From Desulfobacterales bacterium (GTDB taxonomy: Bacteria > Desulfobacterota > Desulfobacteria > Desulfobacterales > SURF-7), in assembly GCA_028277765.1 (NCBI GenBank), contig JANQFQ010000013.1, forward strand, positions 1-64,000: a stretch of DNA of 64,000 bases. The letters are read 5' to 3'. This document shows, one piece after another, positions 50,960-60,564 of this stretch. A program made the position numbers and the translations under genes. The notes beneath the pieces are model-generated. The model saw only the letters and a list, made by a program, of their open reading frames with translations, was not told the origin of the DNA and made no database searches. Positions within the stretch are counted from its first letter, which is position 1; each line of letters begins with the position of its first letter.

Positions 50960-52177
50960 GTGCCGGAAAAAATGGAAGGAGCATTAACCGGATACCGTGT
51001 CCTGGACCTTGCAGACATTAAAGGTACATACTGTACTAAAATGATTGCCGATATGGGGGCTGAAGTCATCAAGATTGAAAACCCGGATGGAGATCCAACA
51101 AGAAATATTCCCCCTTTTGCCGGTGATATTCCACATTCTGAAAAAAGCCTTTACTTTCTGTATAGAAATGCCAACAAACAGGGCATAACCCTTAACCTGG
51201 AAACTTCAGACGGCCGGACAATCTTTAAAAAACTTATAGAAGGTGCGGACGTACTTGTTGAAACATATTCGCCAGGGTACATGAAAAGCATTGGACTCGA
51301 TTATGAAGTCCTAAAGGAGATAAATCCCGAGCTTATCATGGCCAGTATTACAGATTTTGGTCAAACCGGTCCCTACAAAGACTGGAAAGGATCGGACATA
51401 GTCGCCTACTGCATGAGCGGAGCAATGATTTCAAGCGGTTATCCTGAAGGTAGCCCTTGCCGACTGCCTGGCACGCCAGCCTATGATTCAGCCGCCATGT
51501 CTGCGGCCATATCGATCACGTTGTCTCTGTTTCACAGGGGCACAACAGGTAAAGGACAGTATATTGATGTTTCTGTCCACGAAAATGCCCGTATGGGACT
51601 CTACCCGTGGCTCCTCCCCATGTACTCATACAATGTTAATCCAGGCAGCCCACCTCCTGGTCCTGAAGGGAGACTTGGAACCGCCCTTTACCCCATATAC
51701 CCATGCAAAGACGGCAAAGTAAGAGTTGTTGCCCTGACTCCAAGACAATGGGACGCCCTTGTAAAAATCCTGGGCGAACCTGAGGTGCTCATGCTCCCTG
51801 AATGGCGAGAATTTTACTACAGGATTGGCAATGCTGACGCCATTTACGCCATCATCATCGGATTCACAATGGAATATACCATGGTTGAACTGCTCGAAGC
51901 CGGACACAGGGAGGGGGTCCCCATTGTACCGATTTATGATATCAAGGGATTTGTGGACAGCCCGCATACAAAAGCGAGAGAATTCTTTACAGAGATTGAC
52001 CACCCCGTTGCCGGTAAATACCAGACCCCATGTCCGCCGTATAAATGGACCGAAACATCATGCCAGATAAATGAGCCGGCCCCATGCCTTGGCCAGCACA
52101 ATGAAAATATTTATTGCGATGAACTGGGCTATTCAAAAGACGATCTTTCCGCCCTGAGGCGGGCGGGTGTTATATAA
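50960..52177 (+). CDS. CaiB/BaiF (class III) CoA-transferase, copy 1
   Basis: 405 aa; GYRVLDLADIKGTYCTKMIADMGAEVIKIE, GKGQYIDVSVHENA; GTG start. Confidence 0.92.
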   Translation: MPEKMEGALTGYRVLDLADIKGTYCTKMIADMGAEVIKIENPDGDPTRNIPPFAGDIPHSEKSLYFLYRNANKQGITLNLETSDGRTIFKKLIEGADVLVETYSPGYMKSIGLDYEVLKEINPELIMASITDFGQTGPYKDWKGSDIVAYCMSGAMISSGYPEGSPCRLPGTPAYDSAAMSAAISITLSLFHRGTTGKGQYIDVSVHENARMGLYPWLLPMYSYNVNPGSPPPGPEGRLGTALYPIYPCKDGKVRVVALTPRQWDALVKILGEPEVLMLPEWREFYYRIGNADAIYAIIIGFTMEYTMVELLEAGHREGVPIVPIYDIKGFVDSPHTKAREFFTEIDHPVAGKYQTPCPPYKWTETSCQINEPAPCLGQHNENIYCDELGYSKDDLSALRRAGVI

Positions 52178-52190
52178 GAAGGAGGCCTAA

Positions 52191-53417
52191 ATGACCAATT
52201 ACCCACTTGACGGCATAAGGGTTGTAAATTTCGGTACTGGTGTTGTGATACCGGACTTTGGTAAAATCCTGGGAGAATTCGGCGCTGATGTCATCAAAAT
52301 CGAATCAGGTGAGAATCTCGATTTCATGCGGACCATCGGATCGGACATCAATAACAGTCCTGGTTTTAATGAATCAAACAGAAACAAGCGGAGTTTCGGT
52401 GTGGACCTGAACACAGACAAAGGAAAAGAGCTTGTACGGGACCTGATTAAGACCGCGGATATTGTTGGTGAAAATTTCCGAGGCGGTGTGGTAAAAAACC
52501 TCGGTTTTGGTTATGAACGTGTACGTGAACTAAAACCGGACATCATTTATATAAGCAGCCAGGGATTTGGTGCTGGAGGACCTTATAGTGATTTCAAGGC
52601 TTACGGTCCCATGCTTGCTGCTGCTTCTGGGGTACTCTCCCTATGGGCCCATCCTGACGACGAATATCCTGCAGGCGCAAGTTTTCCGCACCCTGATCAT
52701 ATTGCGAGCAAACAGGCGGTTTTCGCGGTTCTCGCAGCCCTTGACTATAGGCGGCGGACAGGTAAAGGACAGTTCATTGATATGTCTCAGATCGAAGCTG
52801 CTGCTTCACTGATCGGTGAGGCATATCTCGATTATTCAATTAACCAACATGTTCAGCAGCCCCAAGGAAACCGGTCCCCGTACGCGGCGCCACACGGCTG
52901 TTACCGGTGTAAAGGCACAGACCAGTGGTGCGCCATTAGTGTGTTTACCAGTAAACAATGGATCAGCTTTTGTAATGCCCTTGAAAAGCCTGAATGGATA
53001 GAAGACCCAAAGTTCGCGGATACGGTCAGCAGGCTGAAACATATTGATGAGCTTGAAAAACATATTGAGGAATGGACCCAGCAACATGAACCCGAGGTAG
53101 TCATGCAGACCCTTCAGGCTGTTGGTGTTCCAGCGGGTATTGCACAACGGGCTGTTGACACGATTGCTGACCCTCAACTCAAATGGTCGAATGCCACCGT
53201 TGAAGTCGATCATCCTGTTGCGGGTAAAAGGCTTTATCCCAATTTGCCGTGGAAAATGTCTGATATGGAATTCTGTGAAAGCACACCACCACCTCTGCTT
53301 GGAGAACATACAGAAGAGATCTGCCGTGAGATACTCAACCTATCGGACGATGAGATCGAACAGTTGAAACAGGAAAAAATCATGGAGATCCCTTTGCTGG
53401 AAGAGGGAGAAGAATGA
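52191..53417 (+). CDS. CaiB/BaiF (class III) CoA-transferase, copy 2
   Basis: 408 aa; GIRVVNFGTGVVIPDFGKILGEFGADVIKIE, GKGQFIDMSQIEAA. Confidence 0.92.
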   Translation: MTNYPLDGIRVVNFGTGVVIPDFGKILGEFGADVIKIESGENLDFMRTIGSDINNSPGFNESNRNKRSFGVDLNTDKGKELVRDLIKTADIVGENFRGGVVKNLGFGYERVRELKPDIIYISSQGFGAGGPYSDFKAYGPMLAAASGVLSLWAHPDDEYPAGASFPHPDHIASKQAVFAVLAALDYRRRTGKGQFIDMSQIEAAASLIGEAYLDYSINQHVQQPQGNRSPYAAPHGCYRCKGTDQWCAISVFTSKQWISFCNALEKPEWIEDPKFADTVSRLKHIDELEKHIEEWTQQHEPEVVMQTLQAVGVPAGIAQRAVDTIADPQLKWSNATVEVDHPVAGKRLYPNLPWKMSDMEFCESTPPPLLGEHTEEICREILNLSDDEIEQLKQEKIMEIPLLEEGEE

Positions 53418-53454
53418 TCAACTTCTTATTACTTGCATAACTAGAATAGAGATA

Positions 53455-53487
53455 AATGGCAGAATTCTACAACTTTAGGCACTTATA
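53455..53487. repeat. Family A repeat copy
   Basis: Reverse complement aagtgcctaaagttgtagaattctgccattt matches 33740-33770 with one mismatch. Confidence 0.8.
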
Positions 53488-53497
53488 ATAATTCCCT

Positions 53498-54058
53498 TTA
53501 ATCCTTGATTGTGAGTTTTCTGATAACCTCTTTTGCTTTTTTATCAGGATTAATAAATTCAATTCCAGCTTCATATGTGCCATCAGGACTCTCTTTGCAG
53601 AAGCATACCCGTGCTTCTACTTCTACAAGATCATCCCCCAGACCCAGGGCCAGCTTTATATTATATTTTGTGTCAACAGGATTGTAAGTCTCCAGAAGAA
53701 CTCCACCCGGGCTGATATTCAGTGTCCGCCCCATACCCTGGTTAATAAGCTGCTGTTGATCATCCATACATTCATATGAAATCAATTTCAGTGAAGGAAC
53801 CCTGGTATGCTTTCTTGAAAAAACACCGCTTCCTTTCCTGTTGTAATAGGCGGAATCGGTTTTCTGTTGTGCCTTGATGAATTCATATGCGTTTTTCAGG
53901 CTGCTGAATCGCTGAATTAGAGAATGGCCGCTCATATTCACGGTAACAGTATAAAATTCTGATTTACCGTCTTCGGTTTTTTCTTTTAAAATTTTTATGT
54001 TTTCCATTTCACCAGCCGCTCTCTTGCTGTCAAATTGAAAAAAGGGTTTACCCAGCAC
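53498..54058 (-). CDS. PilZ-domain protein
   Basis: 186 aa; MGRTLNISPGGVLLETYNPV, EAGIEFINPD. Confidence 0.8.
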   Translation of the reverse strand: MLGKPFFQFDSKRAAGEMENIKILKEKTEDGKSEFYTVTVNMSGHSLIQRFSSLKNAYEFIKAQQKTDSAYYNRKGSGVFSRKHTRVPSLKLISYECMDDQQQLINQGMGRTLNISPGGVLLETYNPVDTKYNIKLALGLGDDLVEVEARVCFCKESPDGTYEAGIEFINPDKKAKEVIRKLTIKD

Positions 54059-54271
54059 TGTTACCGGCTGAGTTTTCCTTATTTAATAATTATATAAGCA
54101 TGTTAATATACCATTTTTTCTTCATAATAACAATCATCAATAATTATTAATATTAAAATGAACTTGGGATCAATACTTTTTTTAAAGGTTTTTTTGCAGG
54201 CAGCAGGGGTATGTGTTTGCCGTTCATCATAAAGAAGATAATTGTATTGCCATAAATATATTTTTTACAAT

Positions 54272-54306
54272 AAAAAAAGGGCAAATCCTTATTGGATTTG
54301 CCCTTT
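54272..54306 (-). terminator. Rho-independent terminator downstream of HesB-like selenoprotein
   Basis: Minus strand AAAGGGCAAATCC aata AGGATTTGCCCTTTTTTT. Confidence 0.88.
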
Positions 54307-54329
54307 CATAAAATGTCAGTATTCTTTAA

Positions 54330-54650
54330 CTAGCCGCAGCTGCCGTTTGTCTCTCCGCTGCAACTGCCCCCGCAGCCCGGGCCAAGGTCAATACTCGATG
54401 TAACCTGAAGATTATTGAATTGAAAATCAACTTTAATCGGTTTGGCCTGTTCCAAGAATGTTTTTTCAACAACATATTGAAAACCATCAATATCAAAAGA
54501 ATCGTCATTATCCCTTAGCTCATCCAGAGCCATCGCAAGAGAAGGCCCGCCTCAACCACCGGTATTAAGAAAAATACGTATGGGTTGGACTTCTTTATCC
54601 TTAAAATAATCTGCAATAAACTGTGTTGCAGAAGATGTTACTTCTAACAT
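54330..54650 (-). CDS. HesB/IscA-like selenoprotein (Sec at residue 33, in-frame TGA 54552-54554)
   Basis: MLEVTSSATQFIADYFKDKEVQPIRIFLNTGGUGGPSLAMALDELRDNDDSFDIDGFQYVVEKTFLEQAKPIKVDFQFNNLQVTSSIDLGPGCGGSCSGETNGSCG; RBS ggaggatatcATG; bSECIS-like hairpin downstream of UGA; ORF track lists only the post-UGA part. Confidence 0.88.
54518..54530 (-). promoter_or_regulatory. Candidate bacterial SECIS hairpin
   Basis: GCUC-UGGAU-GAGC, 21 nt after UGA, G at loop position 2, outer CUU/AAG pairing possible. Confidence 0.65.
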
Positions 54651-54785
54651 GATATCCTCCTTAAAAAACTTTATTTATATCAAACAGCAGAAAGAAAATA
54701 GTAATTGATACCCGGTTTGTCAATAAAGAAAGTTGTTTAAGAATCGAATAAGGAAAGACTTACAATCTGTGAGAAGTCACAACTA

Positions 54786-55307
54786 TCAAATATTATTGAT
54801 ATAATCAGTGTATACCCTGGAATCTTCAGGAGAAAAAAGAACAAAAACAACTTTTTCAAATCCTGAATTCTCCTTTAAAAAACGACAGGATGTATCCACA
54901 GCAATCCCGCAAGCCTCTTCAATAGGATAACCGTAAACACCACAGCTTATGGCGGGAAACGCAATAGATTTAATATTATTCTCAACAGCAAGCGTAAAAC
55001 TGTCTCTATAGCACGAAGCTAAAAGATCACTTTTATCTTTTGCCCGACTGTAAACAGGTCCCACCGTATGGATGACATGTCCGGCACGAAGGTTATACCC
55101 CTTTGTTATCCTTGCCTCGCCTGTGGGACATCCACCCAGGGTTCTGCATTCAGCAAGGAGTTCCGGTCCTGCAGCACGATGGATCGCACCATCCACACCA
55201 CCGCCGCCCAATAGTGATGTGTTTGCAGCATTAACAATGGCATCCACGTCCAGTTCTGTAATATCTCCCTGAATTACCTCAACTTTTTCTAAAATCTGAC
55301 TGTCCAT
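54786..55307 (-). CDS. Macro-domain protein (O-acetyl-ADP-ribose deacetylase type)
   Basis: 173 aa; [35 protein letters not shown]. Confidence 0.95.
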   Translation of the reverse strand: MDSQILEKVEVIQGDITELDVDAIVNAANTSLLGGGGVDGAIHRAAGPELLAECRTLGGCPTGEARITKGYNLRAGHVIHTVGPVYSRAKDKSDLLASCYRDSFTLAVENNIKSIAFPAISCGVYGYPIEEACGIAVDTSCRFLKENSGFEKVVFVLFSPEDSRVYTDYINNI

Positions 55308-55318
55308 ATTTTCCCTTA

Positions 55319-55813
55319 TTATAGATCATACAGGGTTTCGTCCCTGAAAGGTTCAGGCCTCTTTGTTTTAGCCCCCTTCCCTTTTTTCCCTGGCATCAGA
55401 AACGGCTCTTCGCCCTCCAGAAGATCACTCATCTCCGCCTCAATTGTGTCTGGATCTTCTCCGCTTTCCAGCCGGCTAAGCGCCTCTTCCATACCTGAAC
55501 CGAGTTCGATACCGGTCATGTCAGAAAGCTTTCGCATCAGGTTTGCTACCTGGCGAGGATCATCTTCATTAATATTTCCCGCCTCTTTTGCCAGCATGTT
55601 CATGGCTTTCTCCATTTTTCCCTCGTCAACCGGGAGGTCATCCATGCTGCCATCCTCATCCGCCTTACCTGTAAATGCAAATGCGGACATCTGACGTGAA
55701 AGTGTTTTTGTTTTACACTTAGGGCATTTAGGCTTTTTTGACGTATTTATTCTCTTTGAAAAAAAATTATAAATCGTATGGCAATGCCTGCAGTAAAATT
55801 CATATATCGGCAT
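55319..55813 (-). CDS. FmdB-type zinc-ribbon protein
   Basis: 164 aa; [18 protein letters not shown]...[14 protein letters not shown]. Confidence 0.88.
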   Translation of the reverse strand: MPIYEFYCRHCHTIYNFFSKRINTSKKPKCPKCKTKTLSRQMSAFAFTGKADEDGSMDDLPVDEGKMEKAMNMLAKEAGNINEDDPRQVANLMRKLSDMTGIELGSGMEEALSRLESGEDPDTIEAEMSDLLEGEEPFLMPGKKGKGAKTKRPEPFRDETLYDL

Positions 55814-55978
55814 TCTCTTTCTCCACTGAGTTTGAACGGTTTAAGTTTTGGACCAAAATTATAAAATCTGAAAAAAACGTTGTCAACAGCATTCATCCAA
55901 GGTAAACCCTATTGCTGGGAGAATCTAAATCGTAATGAACTTCATATGATAAAACATGTAAAATGAAAGGAACACATT

Positions 55979-56395
55979 ATGGAAAAAACATTATCGATTA
56001 TCAAACCTGACGGTGTCGGCCGGGGCCTCATCGGAGAGGTTTTAAAGAGACTGGAGGAAAACAGCATAAAAATTTCCGCTATGAAGATGCTTCACCTTAC
56101 AAAAAAACAGGCTGAAGGTTTCTACGCTGTGCACAGGGAACGCCCTTTTTTTAATAGCCTAACAGACTTTATGACCTCCGGACCGATCGTTGTCATGGTG
56201 CTTGAAGGTGAAAATGTTATCACGGATTACCGAGAACTGATGGGGGCCACAAATTTTGAAGAGGCAGCAGAAGGGACGATCAGAAAAGAGTTTGCCACAA
56301 GCATTGAACAGAATGTTGTCCATGGTTCAGATGCCCCGGAAACCGCGGAATTTGAAATCGGGTATTTTTTCAACAGTTTTGAAATTATTAACTGA
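55979..56395 (+). CDS. ndk: Nucleoside diphosphate kinase
   Basis: 138 aa; [34 protein letters not shown]. Confidence 0.97.
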   Translation: MEKTLSIIKPDGVGRGLIGEVLKRLEENSIKISAMKMLHLTKKQAEGFYAVHRERPFFNSLTDFMTSGPIVVMVLEGENVITDYRELMGATNFEEAAEGTIRKEFATSIEQNVVHGSDAPETAEFEIGYFFNSFEIIN

Positions 56396-57183
56396 TGTCA
56401 AACGGAATTGTTCTTGATAATTTATCGATTGTGCTTCATCGGCCACGGTATCCTGAGAATATCGGCGCTGCTGCAAGAGCCATGCAGAATATGGGGCTTC
56501 AGCATTTGACAGTGGTTGATCCGGAAAATTATGATGCTGAAAAAATCAATAAAATGGCAACCCATGTTGCCGCAGATATTGTTAAGGGCATAAACCGTTT
56601 TGATACCCTTGATGAAGCCCTTTCACCTTACAATTATATTGCCGGAACCACAGCCCGTACCGGTAAACAGCGTCAGGTAACCGTGCATCCGTCAAAAGTC
56701 GCTGAGACCCTGGTACCGCTTTCACAAGAAAACCGAATCGCCCTTCTGTTCGGCCCCGAGGACAGGGGGCTTTCCAATGAAGATACCCGGTACTGCCACA
56801 CCCTTGTCAAGATACCGACCGCTGAGTTCTCCTCTCTGAACCTGGCACAGGCTGTCATGATCATGTGTTATGAAGTCTTCCGCGCTGGCAAACATGGAGC
56901 AGAAGACTATACACCCCGGCTTGCCAGCAGAGATGAACTTGAAGGGATGTACGGACATTTAAAAGATGTGTTGACCCGAATCAGTTTTCTCAATCCTGAA
57001 AATCCTGATTACTGGCTGAATAACATGCGGCGTTTTTTCGACCGCCTGCCGCTCAGGGCCAAAGAGGTAAGTATTATCCGCGGCATATGCAGACAGATAG
57101 ACTGGTATGGTGAGAAAAGATATAAAGAAGGACTGACTGATAGCAAAATCCGAAACTCGAATATCGAAATCCGAAACAAATGA
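56395..57183 (+). CDS. TrmH/SPOUT-family RNA methyltransferase (TrmJ-like)
   Basis: 262 aa; LHRPRYPENIGAAARAMQNMG, LLFGPEDRGLSNED, SSLNLAQAVMIMCYE. Confidence 0.92.
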   Translation: MSNGIVLDNLSIVLHRPRYPENIGAAARAMQNMGLQHLTVVDPENYDAEKINKMATHVAADIVKGINRFDTLDEALSPYNYIAGTTARTGKQRQVTVHPSKVAETLVPLSQENRIALLFGPEDRGLSNEDTRYCHTLVKIPTAEFSSLNLAQAVMIMCYEVFRAGKHGAEDYTPRLASRDELEGMYGHLKDVLTRISFLNPENPDYWLNNMRRFFDRLPLRAKEVSIIRGICRQIDWYGEKRYKEGLTDSKIRNSNIEIRNK

Positions 57184-57184
57184 A
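57143..57184. repeat. Family C repeat copy, partly coding for the C-terminus of the SPOUT methyltransferase
   Basis: caaaatccgaaactcgaatatcgaaatccgaaacaaatgaa versus aaatccgaagcacgaatatcgaaatccgaaacaatatc. Confidence 0.8.
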
Positions 57185-57235
57185 ACACAATGAGAGCTTA
57201 CACGATATGTAATATCAAGTACTGGTCAAGATAGA

Positions 57236-58174
57236 TTAAATCTTCGCCCACCCCCGTTTTGATGACAACCTGGCGCTGGTACCGCATTCAGGGCATTCCA
57301 CAAGGGTCGGTTTGTTGTCAAGAGATACATTAATAAAAAACTTGCATTTGGGACATTTAATCGCAACGGTTTTTTCTTGCCCTGCATCAGAAGCAGCGGG
57401 TTCAGGGGCTGTTTCCTTTCCAGCACCAGCCTCCTTTTTTTCATCGTATTTTACCTCAATCGTATCCTGAGCCCAGACACCTTTAGGGCCGTCTTCTTTC
57501 ATCTGTGACAGGTCAACCGTTTCCTCAGCCCAGCTAGCGGCCGATTCTGCCTTGATCTCTCCTACTTCATCGTCTGATGTTACCGAGCTTTCACCAACGG
57601 TTTCAGGCTGGGCCTCTTTCTCCAGGTCTACGGTCTCCACCGCCCAGCTACTCATCGGTTCAACCTCAGGTTCCTTTGAAGTATCAGTTATCTCTTCATC
57701 ACTCTCCTGTGTTTTTTCAGTTGTCTCTATGGAAATCATCTGTGGTTCTTCAGCTGCCTCTACCGAAACCACCTGTATTTCTTTAGCTGCCTCTTCAGTA
57801 TCTCCCTGTGGTTCCGCAGTCTTTTCCTCGCTGACATCTTTGGTTTCCATTGGAATCCCCATATCAGCTTGAACTGTCTCTGAAGCTGCACCATCGATAA
57901 TAAATGCCATTACAGCTTTTCTAACACACTCTTTATCATCATCCCCGCCAAGCGCTTTTAATTTCTCATACTCGTCTTTTGTGGTGACAATTTTTATATC
58001 AAGCTTATATGAATTTTCGATCGCTTTGTTCAGCTCTTCAAGGGCAGAAGCGAGCTCGGAAATTTTCATGTCGCCTGCTTCCATTTTTTTCTTAATATTG
58101 TTAGAAAGGTCGTCTTTGGAAAGCCATTCACCCTGGCAATTTATTGTACCATCATCTAAGTTTATCTCAGCCAT
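57236..58174 (-). CDS. Acidic protein with C-terminal zinc ribbon and internal SWAxETVDL-type repeats
   Basis: 312 aa; KCPKCKFFINVSLDNKPTLVECPECG; three SWAVETVDL/SWAEETVDL/VWAQDTIEV units. Confidence 0.7.
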   Translation of the reverse strand: MAEINLDDGTINCQGEWLSKDDLSNNIKKKMEAGDMKISELASALEELNKAIENSYKLDIKIVTTKDEYEKLKALGGDDDKECVRKAVMAFIIDGAASETVQADMGIPMETKDVSEEKTAEPQGDTEEAAKEIQVVSVEAAEEPQMISIETTEKTQESDEEITDTSKEPEVEPMSSWAVETVDLEKEAQPETVGESSVTSDDEVGEIKAESAASWAEETVDLSQMKEDGPKGVWAQDTIEVKYDEKKEAGAGKETAPEPAASDAGQEKTVAIKCPKCKFFINVSLDNKPTLVECPECGTSARLSSKRGWAKI

Positions 58175-58367
58175 TTTTTTATATCTCCTTATACAATCAA
58201 TTCCAACTGATCATAACCAAGTGATATTAGAGTATTTAATAAATAATTTTATGTTTGTCCACTAAATATTATAAAAAAATATTATATTCGTACTATTGGT
58301 TTCATTTGTTCAATTAATGATATTATCAAAATTTAACAAATTCAACCAACCAAAATCTATTAAACCA

Positions 58368-59156
58368 CTATATCTCCTCCCATGAAAAAACTTTTTCATC
58401 AGAAAACATCTTACATGTTTTTGCCAGCTTAATGGTTGCTGTATGCAGCATATTCACCAGGAGAATATCAAGCCCAGACACTGCAAGCATGGGCAGATAC
58501 GCCCTTTCCAGAAAAAGTTTTTTTTCATAGATGTTGCCGCCTGAAGTAAGATTTGATAGGGCTGCAGCCGTTCTGATGTCAAATCCCATCACTTCAGGAA
58601 GCAGCCTGAGGACCTGGAGTATCTCCAATGCCTGGGCCTTTCCATCCTGCCATGTTACAGGTACAATAATCGGATCCAATATCAGTTGCTCTTTCTCAAT
58701 ACCCGCCTGCAATGCGCATTCAAGTAGTTCAACCGCGATATTGAGTCTCTCCGTACTGTCAGGAGGCACATGGCTGTCAGGATAAAGGAGGTAGCCAATA
58801 ATATCTGTGTTATACTTTTTCGCCAGGGGAAGAATCGTTTCAAGTTTGGCTGGTTCCAGTGAAAAGCTATTGATAATTGCCTTTTTCCTGCTGGCCTTAA
58901 GGCCAGCCTCCATTGCGGACGGGTTTGCTGTATCTATAAAGACCGGAAGGTCTGTAACGTCCTGTACTGCTTCAACAAAAAATGCCATTTTTTTCTCAGC
59001 ATCACGCCCAAGCGGGCCGGTGTTGATATCGATAATGTCCGCCCCTGCTTTTTCGCATGTCACAACCATCTCCTGTACAGGCCCCGGATCCATTTTTTTT
59101 AAAGCCTGTTCAATGGTTTTGTCCGTTATCTGCAGGTTGTCAGCGGCAAGCAGCAT
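58368..59156 (-). CDS. Pterin-binding (DHPS-fold) methyltransferase-like protein, AcsE/MtrH-like
   Basis: 262 aa; CEKAGADIIDINTGPLGRDAEKKM, PVFIDTANPSAMEAGL, LILDPIIVPVTW. Confidence 0.82.
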   Translation of the reverse strand: MLLAADNLQITDKTIEQALKKMDPGPVQEMVVTCEKAGADIIDINTGPLGRDAEKKMAFFVEAVQDVTDLPVFIDTANPSAMEAGLKASRKKAIINSFSLEPAKLETILPLAKKYNTDIIGYLLYPDSHVPPDSTERLNIAVELLECALQAGIEKEQLILDPIIVPVTWQDGKAQALEILQVLRLLPEVMGFDIRTAAALSNLTSGGNIYEKKLFLERAYLPMLAVSGLDILLVNMLHTATIKLAKTCKMFSDEKVFSWEEI

Positions 59157-59244
59157 AGCTATCCAAATTAATGTTATTCATGCAGTTTGATCTTGGTCTT
59201 TAAGTCCGGGCCAAGAGTAGTTATGTTTAGATTTAGTAGAATAA

Positions 59245-59340
59245 GTACCTAAAGTTGAAACGTTACTCTCTGTCTTTTTTAACATCTAATTGTCAGAATT
59301 CCTCCACTTAAGGCACTTGTAACTTATAACTTAAGATACT
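59245..59340. repeat. Family A repeat copy, diverged
   Basis: aagtacctaaagttg ... acttaaggcacttgtaacttataactta. Confidence 0.7.
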
Positions 59341-59349
59341 TTGTTTAAC

Positions 59350-60378
59350 CTAAAAAGCATAAGAAACGCTGGCGGTTCCGAACATCTGCTCATCTTCCTG
59401 TTTCTTGAATTCTTCCGTTCTACAGACATAGGCAACAGAAAACCGCCACTTGCCAATAAGCCCGGCGCAACCTAGCATTAACTGGGCTCTGAAATGCTCT
59501 TTGTCAACACTGTGACTGTCAGTAACGGTGTTGCCGTCCAGTGTAATATCATGAAATACAGCCATGGTATCTAAAGAGGAGAAAAAATAAAAGCTACCCT
59601 GTTGTTCCGGGTCAGCAGCAGCGATGCTGCCGTTAAATGGTCCGATGGTGTACGTCCCCAGATCATTGGGAAGGCTCCAACCATAACGGACTTCAACACC
59701 AGCGCTCGCACAGGACAGTCCATTGCCAAGGGTCAGACGGGTAAAACCGATCAGGTCATATCCTGTACTATTCTCATTTTCAGAGCGGAGCAGACGGCGG
59801 GCATATCCATAAGTACCGCCGATGAGGAGTTCATCATTGATCTGATTATGCCATCCCTGGGGTTCATTGCTGCCGATAATATCATGAACCGCTTCCTGGC
59901 AGTCCTCTGCCTGGGTAATGGGACCTGACGCGCCTAAATAAAACTCCAAAACATGCATCCGATCACGGTTAATGTTAATGAGCCCGTACTCCAGAAAAAA
60001 GATCCCGGCATACGGCCTGTCATCCTCTATGAGTTCTTTTATCCTAATATCTTCCGGCGTATAAATAAACTGGCTAAATGCCAGGGACAAAGAATTCCGG
60101 GTGTCCGGTGTTTTGTAAAAAGGTATCCTGTCTGTCAGGGGCTTCGTAATTTTGGTCTTCCATGAATCCGTACTATATGCTGATAGGTTTTTTGAATACC
60201 AACCCATTTTTATTCCATTTGTATAATAACCATCCTCACCTACTACGCCATCGTTTTCAAGAAAAATGCTGAAATTGGAAGTTGTTTCAGACGCATATGC
60301 TGGTGTGGTGAATGAAAATGCCGTAATAATCAATATAATTAGAAAAAAAGATGTTGTCCGCATGATTTCAGCTCTCAA
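59350..60378 (-). CDS. LpxR-like (DUF2219) outer-membrane lipid A deacylase family protein
   Basis: 342 aa; signal peptide, FSIFLENDGVVGEDGYYTNGIKMGW, C-terminal aromatic. Confidence 0.82.
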   Translation of the reverse strand: MRAEIMRTTSFFLIILIITAFSFTTPAYASETTSNFSIFLENDGVVGEDGYYTNGIKMGWYSKNLSAYSTDSWKTKITKPLTDRIPFYKTPDTRNSLSLAFSQFIYTPEDIRIKELIEDDRPYAGIFFLEYGLININRDRMHVLEFYLGASGPITQAEDCQEAVHDIIGSNEPQGWHNQINDELLIGGTYGYARRLLRSENENSTGYDLIGFTRLTLGNGLSCASAGVEVRYGWSLPNDLGTYTIGPFNGSIAAADPEQQGSFYFFSSLDTMAVFHDITLDGNTVTDSHSVDKEHFRAQLMLGCAGLIGKWRFSVAYVCRTEEFKKQEDEQMFGTASVSYAF

Positions 60379-60564
60379 GATGCACAGTTTTTCTGTTTTA
60401 ATTATAAATATAATAATATAAGAACGGACGTCCTGGCCAATTCATTTTTTTTGCAACAAAATAGTATAAGCTATGCCGAAAGAAAAGGTCAAGAATGAAT
60501 CGCTGTGAATATACAGTCCTGATAAAAAAACTTATCTATTTTTTAAATTTATCAAAAAAATGGC

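Noticed and set aside
50821-50960. TTGACA-based promoter upstream of CoA-transferases
   Set aside because: Good -35 at 50834 but the correctly spaced -10 (TTGAAT) is poor; not strong enough to list.
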